A DNA stretch of 64,000 bases from Maridesulfovibrio sp. (GTDB lineage Bacteria; Desulfobacterota; Desulfovibrionia; Desulfovibrionales; Desulfovibrionaceae), in contig NZ_OY762999.1 of NCBI RefSeq assembly GCF_963666665.1, forward strand, positions 725,501 to 789,500, given 5' to 3'. The notes under the pieces are model-generated. The model saw only the letters and a list, made by a program, of their open reading frames with translations, made no database searches and had not been told where the DNA came from. A program made the position numbers and the translations under genes. Shown here one piece after another: positions 58,798-64,000 of this stretch. The first letter of the stretch is position 1; each line of letters starts with the position of its first letter.

Positions 58798-59580
58798 TGC
58801 GAGTAATTCTTCTACGGCACTCATATGTTGTTCCAGTTCGCTGTCTTTTAGTTTGAGCGCGTGCTGTAATTCTTTCATTGAATCCTGCGGGTCAAAGAGC
58901 GGATAGTCGCTGCCAAACAGAATTCTTTCACGCGGGTGTCTTTCGATAATCTTATAAAGAACTTTTTTATCCATGAAGGGCAGGCAACTTGAGGTGTCGA
59001 AATAAACATCCATTCCGGCTAGTTCTTCAGCAACCATTTCCCAATGGTACAGACCACCCATGTGTGCGCCGATGGCTTTCAGGCGGGGAAAGTTCTGAAG
59101 CAGTTTCTTCAGCTTGAGCGGGCAGGATGGGTTTTTTTCCGGCGGCAGCCTGTCCCCGATATGGAACATGCATATAAAACGGTCCTGCGCCATTTCCATG
59201 ATGCGGTAGAATTTGCGGTCATCCATAAAGAATCCCTGAAAGTCAGGATGGAATTTCAGTCCCTTGATGCCGTTTCTTTCGAGCCTTTCAAATTCCTTTT
59301 CCGGGTCGGCGTAATCAGGGTGCATAGTTCCGAAGGTTACAATGCGTTCGTCTGATTTTGCCAGCTCAATGGACCAGTTGTTAGCGGGAATGACCTGATC
59401 CGGGGCTGTTGCCGCTGTATGGATGATGACCCTGTCCAGCCCCGCACGGGTTGCGCGGTTAAGCAGGTCTTCAGGATGGCCGTTACCTACTGCGGTGATG
59501 CCGTAGTGGTCGTGGAGTTGCTGGATTACCTTGTCGGCAATTTTAGGGTGGAATGCATGGGTATGAACGTCGTAGTACAT
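58795..59580 (-). CDS. Amidohydrolase-family TIM-barrel protein
   Basis: This 261-residue amidohydrolase-2 protein has metal-binding DVHTHAFHP at the N-terminus and KGLKFHPDFQGF. It also has AIGAHMGGLYHWE and RILFGSDYPLFDPQDS. The family includes decarboxylases and lactonases; the substrate is unknown. It is a single gene on the minus strand. Confidence 0.88.
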   Translation of the reverse strand: MYYDVHTHAFHPKIADKVIQQLHDHYGITAVGNGHPEDLLNRATRAGLDRVIIHTAATAPDQVIPANNWSIELAKSDERIVTFGTMHPDYADPEKEFERLERNGIKGLKFHPDFQGFFMDDRKFYRIMEMAQDRFICMFHIGDRLPPEKNPSCPLKLKKLLQNFPRLKAIGAHMGGLYHWEMVAEELAGMDVYFDTSSCLPFMDKKVLYKIIERHPRERILFGSDYPLFDPQDSMKELQHALKLKDSELEQHMSAVEELLA

Positions 59581-59611
59581 GGGTATATATCCGTGTTTGA
59601 AATTACTGATT

Positions 59612-59642
59612 CAGGGTGCGAATATTAAATATTCACACCCTG
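59612..59642 (-). terminator. Hairpin after the thioesterase gene (minus strand)
   Basis: CAGGGTG and CACCCTG pair, with GAATAT / ATATTC inside. The minus-strand continuation is not a strong U-run. Confidence 0.55.
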
Positions 59643-59713
59643 CTTATTTCCTCTCACGGGAATCTGAAGTCAGGAAAAATGACGAGAGTCTCGAGTGGGG
59701 ATTAAAAGTTTGA

Positions 59714-60124
59714 TTAGAAAATTTCGCGTAGCCACTCGGGTACACGGACCGGCCTGCCGTCTTTATTTACGCAGGCGTGCTCGGTGAATCCGGTTGCGAT
59801 GAGCGTTGAGCGTTCATCTTTGTAGATGTTGTAGGTGAACTTGATAGAAGCGCGTTTCCATTCACTGATGCCTACCTGAATATCAAGCTGGTCATCGTAT
59901 TGCGCCGGGATGCGGTAACGGCAATTGGCCTCGCGTACGGGCAGATAAATGCCGCGCTCTTCAACTTCGGCATAGCTCATGCCCCGTTCACGGATAAAAA
60001 GCGAACGGGAGCGCTCAAAAAAGTGCAAATATTCTGCATAATAAACCACACCCATGGCATCGGTCTCACCATAAGAAACACTATGAGCCAGCCATGAATG
60101 CGGGGTTGGGAATTCGGTGTTCAT
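59714..60124 (-). CDS. Acyl-CoA thioesterase (YbgC/4HBT hotdog family)
   Basis: This 136-residue single-hotdog thioesterase has YGETDAMGVVYYAEYLHFFERSRSLFIRE, with the catalytic Asp in the DAMGVV segment. It hydrolyses short acyl-CoA or aryl-CoA thioesters. In many proteobacteria YbgC is encoded in the tol-pal operon, which here is 36 kb away. The gene follows the ApgM-like gene by two bases and is cotranscribed with hom. Confidence 0.92.
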   Translation of the reverse strand: MNTEFPTPHSWLAHSVSYGETDAMGVVYYAEYLHFFERSRSLFIRERGMSYAEVEERGIYLPVREANCRYRIPAQYDDQLDIQVGISEWKRASIKFTYNIYKDERSTLIATGFTEHACVNKDGRPVRVPEWLREIF

Positions 60125-60126
60125 GA

Positions 60127-61308
60127 TTATCTTGTCTTATTCAGAACCCATTGCATGAAGTCGTGTCCATCCGGGATAATGATTCCGGCCCGGTCAGCTG
60201 TTTCTTCGGTGAATGATTTCTCTCCGGAAGGAATAAGTCGCGGCGAAGTCATGATGAAGGGAACCGGGGTTTCATCGTGGGTTCTGGTTTCAATTGGGGT
60301 AAAGTGGTCACAGGTGATCACGTAGTTGGCTTTGTCCAGCGGATATTTTTCCAGCAGAGGAGCCACAATGTGTGAATCAAAGCGTTCAATGGATTTTATT
60401 TTATCTTCCACGCTGCCCATGTGGCCGGATTCATCCGGGCCCTCAAGGTGTACGTAGACGAAATCTCCATGTTCAAGGAATTTCAGGGCCGCTTCGACCT
60501 TGCCCTCGTAGTTGGTATCCACCAGTCCGGTGGCTCCTTCCACGTCGATTACTTCCATGCCCGAAGCATTACCCAGTCCTTTGATCAGGTCAACTGCGGA
60601 AATTACAGCACCCTTCATTCCGAACTTTTCTTCGAAAGGCGGCAGGATCAGCGGTCGTCCCTGTCCCCAGGGCCAGATGGATACAGCCTTAGTGCCGTTG
60701 TCGGCAAGCACTTCCAGTGCATCACGGACCAGCTTGTCCATGAGCGGGCTTTTGGCGAATTCGCGAACGTCTTCGTCAATGGGTTTGTCGGTCAGATCAT
60801 GGGGCGGGCGAATGTTCAGCCCGGCTTCCATCTTCTTGGCACCACCCTTATGGACCAGCAGGTGGCGGTATTGAATACCGGGGTAGAAAGTAAATTCATC
60901 ATTGCCAAGCTCGGCCTGCAGTTTTTCCACCAGCGGCACTGATTTATCGGTTCCGATGTGTCCGGCAGAGTAGTCGTACATGGTGCCGTTTTCGTCGAAT
61001 TCGGAAAGGTTAACCAGATTCATGCGCCAGACTAAATCATCCGGGTTAAGCTGAAGGCCTTGAGCTGCTGCCTCGATAGGACCGCGTCCAGTGTGGTAGG
61101 TGGCGGGGTCGAAGCCCAGTAAAGACATATTGGCAACATCGGAACCGGGAGCCATACCCTTGGGCACGGTCCGGCAAGTGCCGATTAAGCCTTTCCCGGC
61201 CAGCATATCCATGTTTGGAGTATTAGCGGCCGCAAGGGTGGTCTTGTTTCCGAGTTCTTCAATGGGCCAGCCGCCCATCCCGTCAGCAATGAGAAAAAGA
61301 AGTTTCAT
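60127..61308 (-). CDS. ApgM-type phosphoglycerate-mutase-like protein, candidate homoserine-kinase substitute
   Basis: This 393-residue member of the archaeal-type cofactor-independent phosphoglycerate mutase family (alkaline phosphatase superfamily) begins LLFLIADGMGGWPIEELG. Its nucleophile Ser is in MAPGSDVANMSLLGFDP (about residue 56), and GRGPIEAAAQGLQL and ITCDHFTPIETRTHDETPVP are typical. A classical GpmI is present at 12126, so this one may not be glycolytic. It starts 9 bases after hom, a position where such proteins have been proposed as functional analogues of homoserine kinase. No thrB is visible here. Confidence 0.85.
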   Translation of the reverse strand: MKLLFLIADGMGGWPIEELGNKTTLAAANTPNMDMLAGKGLIGTCRTVPKGMAPGSDVANMSLLGFDPATYHTGRGPIEAAAQGLQLNPDDLVWRMNLVNLSEFDENGTMYDYSAGHIGTDKSVPLVEKLQAELGNDEFTFYPGIQYRHLLVHKGGAKKMEAGLNIRPPHDLTDKPIDEDVREFAKSPLMDKLVRDALEVLADNGTKAVSIWPWGQGRPLILPPFEEKFGMKGAVISAVDLIKGLGNASGMEVIDVEGATGLVDTNYEGKVEAALKFLEHGDFVYVHLEGPDESGHMGSVEDKIKSIERFDSHIVAPLLEKYPLDKANYVITCDHFTPIETRTHDETPVPFIMTSPRLIPSGEKSFTEETADRAGIIIPDGHDFMQWVLNKTR

Positions 61309-61317
61309 AACTAGCAG

Positions 61318-62607
61318 TTATCCTTTTAAAATGCGCATGGACATAGTCGGCTTGGCGATGAAGGGCATTTTGTCGATTTCTGCGATGGCCGCATGCACGT
61401 CCTTGGTGCTGGCCTTGTGGGTGGTAAAGACTACCGGGATGTCCTTATCGTCTGGATTGCCTTTCTGCACAGCCTGCGCAATGGAAATATTGTGTTCGGC
61501 AAGGCATTTGGAAAGAGCAGCCATAACACCCGCTTTATCCTGAACTGTGAAGCGGAAGTAGTATTCCGAAGTCGCCAGTTCCGGTGGCAGGATGTTTGCT
61601 TTCTCTATGGGAGCATTGCAGAATCCGGTGTTGTCCGGAGTGTCGGTCTTTGCGAGGGCCATGATGTCAGCCAGTACTGCGCTTCCGGTGGGAAGTGAGC
61701 CAGCGCCCTGACCGTGGAAAAATGCGGGACCTACTGCATTTCCTTCAACGCGGACTGCGTTGTAGTTGCCGCCGACACGCGCAAGCAGCAGGGTGTATTT
61801 GACCAGTGCCGGGAATACTCCGGCTTCCAGTTTACCTCCTACATCTTGTACTGCGCCGATAAGTTTGACGCGGTAGCCGAATTCGCGGGCAAAGCGGATG
61901 TCCTGACCTTCGACTTTTGTGATGCCTTCAATGGGCAGTTCGGAAAGGGGGTAGTCCTTGCCGTAAGCAATACGGGTCAGCACACAGACCTTGTGCGCAG
62001 CGTCGATGCCTTCAATATCAAATGTCGGGTCTGCTTCAGCATAGCCCAGTTCTTTAGCCTGAGCCAGTGCGGTATCGAATTCAAGACCGTTGGTGGACAT
62101 TTCGGAAAGAATATAGTTGGCGGTTCCGTTGAGGATACCGACAATGGATTTAATGCGGTTCCCGGCCAATGATTCCTTGATGGATTGGATGATGGGAATA
62201 CCGCCGGCAACACTGGATTCGTAGTACAGGCCGACCTTGTTCTGGGCAGCGATTTCAAAAAGTTCAATGCCGTGTTCGGCCAGAAGATGCTTGTTGGCGG
62301 TGACTACGTGCTTGCCTGCTTTAAGGGCTTTAATAACAATTTCCTTGGCCACGGTAGTGCCGCCCATTAGTTCCACTACGATATCCACATCCGGACTGGA
62401 TGTGAATTCATCAGGATCGGCGGTGAATTTTACTTCAGGTCCGGGCAGGAAATCCCTTTTTTTGTTCACGTCACGGACTAGAACGGAAGTAATCTCAAAT
62501 TTTTTCCCGCAGCGGGCAAAGATTACGTCTTCGTTTTCTTCCAAAATCCGGGCGAGTCCGGTTCCGACAGTGCCGAATCCGGCGATGGCAAGCTTAACAG
62601 TCTGCAT
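61318..62607 (-). CDS. hom: Homoserine dehydrogenase
   Basis: This 429-residue monofunctional enzyme of the aspartate pathway reduces aspartate semialdehyde to homoserine. It has the NAD(P)-binding IAGFGTVGTGLARIL, the substrate signature GILNGTANYILSEM, the catalytic region AKELGYAEADPTFDIEGIDAAHK, and a C-terminal ACT domain (about 350-425) for feedback control. AAGAGG lies before the ATG. The ApgM-like and thioesterase genes follow in the same operon. Confidence 0.97.
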   Translation of the reverse strand: MQTVKLAIAGFGTVGTGLARILEENEDVIFARCGKKFEITSVLVRDVNKKRDFLPGPEVKFTADPDEFTSSPDVDIVVELMGGTTVAKEIVIKALKAGKHVVTANKHLLAEHGIELFEIAAQNKVGLYYESSVAGGIPIIQSIKESLAGNRIKSIVGILNGTANYILSEMSTNGLEFDTALAQAKELGYAEADPTFDIEGIDAAHKVCVLTRIAYGKDYPLSELPIEGITKVEGQDIRFAREFGYRVKLIGAVQDVGGKLEAGVFPALVKYTLLLARVGGNYNAVRVEGNAVGPAFFHGQGAGSLPTGSAVLADIMALAKTDTPDNTGFCNAPIEKANILPPELATSEYYFRFTVQDKAGVMAALSKCLAEHNISIAQAVQKGNPDDKDIPVVFTTHKASTKDVHAAIAEIDKMPFIAKPTMSMRILKG

Positions 62608-62633
62608 TAAAACCTCTTAATTCATTTCTCATG

Positions 62634-62677
62634 TTTCAAAAAAAACTGGCAGGCTGCTTTATACCGCAACCTGCCAG
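62634..62677 (-). terminator. Intrinsic terminator after the aminotransferase gene (minus strand)
   Basis: The stem CTGGCAGG / CCTGCCAG has a partly paired loop and is followed on the minus strand by TTTTTTTGAAA. Confidence 0.88.
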
Positions 62678-62696
62678 AAATTTGAATAATTATCTT

Positions 62697-63872
62697 TTAC
62701 CCTTTTGCAAATAGGTCTTTCATGCCTCGTATGGCCTGATTTATTCGCTGTCTGTTTTCTACGAGGGCCATGCGGACATGGTCATCCCCGTAGCTTCCGA
62801 AACCGAGTCCGGGGGCAACTGCTACTTTGCATTCACGCAGCAGCAGCTTGGAGAATTCTACCGAGCCTAGATCTTTGAACTGTTCCGGGATCGGTGCCCA
62901 GATAAACTGGGTGGCCTTGGGCGGGGTTACGTCCCAGCCGATACGCTGCAATCCTTCGCAAAGAGCATCGCGGCGGTCCTGATAGATGTCCATGATTTCG
63001 CGGACGCATTCCTGCGGGCCGGAAAGAGCATGGCAGGCCGCAATCTGGATGGGCTGGAAGAGTCCGTAGTCCAGATAACTCTTGATACGGGTCAGGGCCT
63101 GTACCATTTCCTGGTTACCGCAGCAGAATCCCACACGCCATCCGGGCATGGAATAGCTTTTTGACAGGGAGAAGAATTCTACACCCACGTCTTTTGCGCC
63201 GCGAGCCTGCAGGAAGCTGGGAGCTTCGTAGCCGTCAAAGGTGAAGTCTGCATATGCAAGGTCGTGGATGACCAGCAGCTTGTTTTCTTTGGCGAAGTCG
63301 ACGATTTTTTCAAAGAACGGAATATCCGCGGTAACTCCGGTGGGGTTGTGCGGGTAGTTGATGATCAACAGTTTCGGTCTGGGCCATGTCTGGCGCATTG
63401 CCAGTTCCAGATCTTCAAAAAAATCGCGGTCAGCACCGATGGGAACACGTCTTACATCCGCTCCGGCAATGATACTTGCGTACGGGTGAATGGGATAAGA
63501 CGGGTCCGGTGCGAAAACTACATCACCGGGTGAAAGCATGACCAGCGCCAGGTGCGCCAGCCCCTCTTTGGCGCCCATGGTAACGACCACTTCCTGATCA
63601 TAATCCAGTTCAACGCCATATCTTCTTTTATACCAAAGCGCCATTTCTCTGCGGAGGCCCTTGATTCCCCTTGACGCGCTGTAGCGATGGTTGGCGGGCT
63701 TCTGCGCCGCTTCAACCAGTTTGTCTACAATGTGCTGCGGGGTGGGGAGGTCTGGGTTCCCCATGCCAAGGTCGATGATGTCCTCACCTTCGTGGCGCAT
63801 CTGCATTTTCAGTTCGTTCACCTTGGCAAACACATAGGGGGGCAGCCGGTGAACTCTTGGAAACTTGTCCAT
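62697..63872 (-). CDS. Class I/II PLP aminotransferase (AlaC-like)
   Basis: This 391-residue fold-type I aminotransferase has DLGMGNPDLPTPQHIVDKL, VTMGAKEGLAHLAL, NYPHNPTGV and the PLP Lys in SLSKSYSMPGWRVGF. It is closest to AlaC alanine transaminase and LL-diaminopimelate aminotransferase types; the gene next to hom suggests amino-acid synthesis. An upstream site GGAG precedes the ATG. It is separated from hom by a terminator. 63873-64000 holds only its upstream region. Confidence 0.92.
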   Translation of the reverse strand: MDKFPRVHRLPPYVFAKVNELKMQMRHEGEDIIDLGMGNPDLPTPQHIVDKLVEAAQKPANHRYSASRGIKGLRREMALWYKRRYGVELDYDQEVVVTMGAKEGLAHLALVMLSPGDVVFAPDPSYPIHPYASIIAGADVRRVPIGADRDFFEDLELAMRQTWPRPKLLIINYPHNPTGVTADIPFFEKIVDFAKENKLLVIHDLAYADFTFDGYEAPSFLQARGAKDVGVEFFSLSKSYSMPGWRVGFCCGNQEMVQALTRIKSYLDYGLFQPIQIAACHALSGPQECVREIMDIYQDRRDALCEGLQRIGWDVTPPKATQFIWAPIPEQFKDLGSVEFSKLLLRECKVAVAPGLGFGSYGDDHVRMALVENRQRINQAIRGMKDLFAKG

Positions 63873-64000
63873 GGTCGTTACTCCTAAATAAAATATAAAC
63901 TTAAAGGTGATTTGTAACCACGGTGTCCTTCGCTGTCAAAACTAATATTTGTGTGCAGGACAATGTTTATGGAGAAAAATAATTCCTTTAAGTTGTAAAT

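Noticed and set aside
1..64000. tRNA, rRNA, CRISPR, intact insertion sequences or prophage
   Set aside because: None was seen: no tRNA-like cloverleaf ends, no regularly spaced direct repeats, and no transposase or integrase motif.

Overview
The window reads as chromosomal DNA of a Desulfovibrionaceae sulfate reducer, probably a marine Maridesulfovibrio/Desulfovibrio-type organism. This is inferred from the tetraheme class III cytochrome, the many c-di-GMP and orphan periplasmic-binding genes, the PaaK-ACT pair, the phosphoglycerate-mutase-like protein beside hom, and moderate GC. There is no tRNA, rRNA, CRISPR array, prophage or intact insertion sequence. Most genes are core metabolism or envelope functions in short operons, often closed by clear intrinsic terminators.

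Layout. 1-9.3 kb: tgt (cut by the window edge) and nth; a 124-bp palindromic element; a small c-type cytochrome with cutA; a PfkB kinase; an APH-fold kinase overlapping a CysC-like kinase; kup; and rtcB with an HPt protein. 9.3-11.7 kb: a minus-strand operon of a phenylacetate-CoA ligase and a tandem-ACT protein, then a long regulatory region. 11.7-16.2 kb: rsfS, gpmI, a zinc-ribbon protein, and a short Rhs protein with a membrane partner. 16.3-23.9 kb: a co-directional run miaB, bifunctional-nuclease gene, PHP gene, cobB, tolQ, tolR, tolA, tolB, pal. 23.9-33.5 kb: a looser accessory region with pgpA, a CII-like protein, a cyclase/GT pair, orphan solute-binding proteins, LysE, a frameshifted CDGSH protein, GNATs, VOC and AraC. 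33.6-37.7 kb: an acyl-CoA ligase and a diguanylate cyclase lying between maf and a relic copy of the maf 3' end. 37.8-45.4 kb: an MBL hydrolase, a MotB/MotA-like pair behind a sigma-54-type promoter, glk, a flavoprotein disulfide reductase and dgt. 45.4-50.4 kb: an HD-GYP sensor, an S9 peptidase lipoprotein and a degenerate GGDEF protein. 50.7-56.1 kb: gpt with a complete BMP-type nucleoside/purine ABC importer. 56.5-64 kb: cytochrome c3, a TetR operon with its operator, an amidohydrolase, and hom, an ApgM-like protein, a thioesterase and an aminotransferase.

The most interesting signal lies upstream of the phenylacetate-CoA ligase gene. A 19-residue leader peptide with seven consecutive Phe codons is followed by segments that can form the classical 1:2, 2:3 and 3:4 pairings, ending in a terminator hairpin with a U-run. 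This is a textbook phenylalanine attenuator, but on an arylacetate-activating gene. It implies that the paaK-ACT operon is switched on by Phe starvation, and so serves to make Phe from phenylacetate (reductive carboxylation, then transamination) rather than to degrade it.

Other points worth a second look are a single-base frameshift in a dual-CDGSH iron-sulfur protein, the maf 3'-end duplication around a diguanylate cyclase, a candidate substitute homoserine kinase, the short Rhs/partner pair, paired Fur-like boxes ahead of a structured rsfS leader, and a GGDKF protein that has lost its catalytic glutamate but keeps its I-site.
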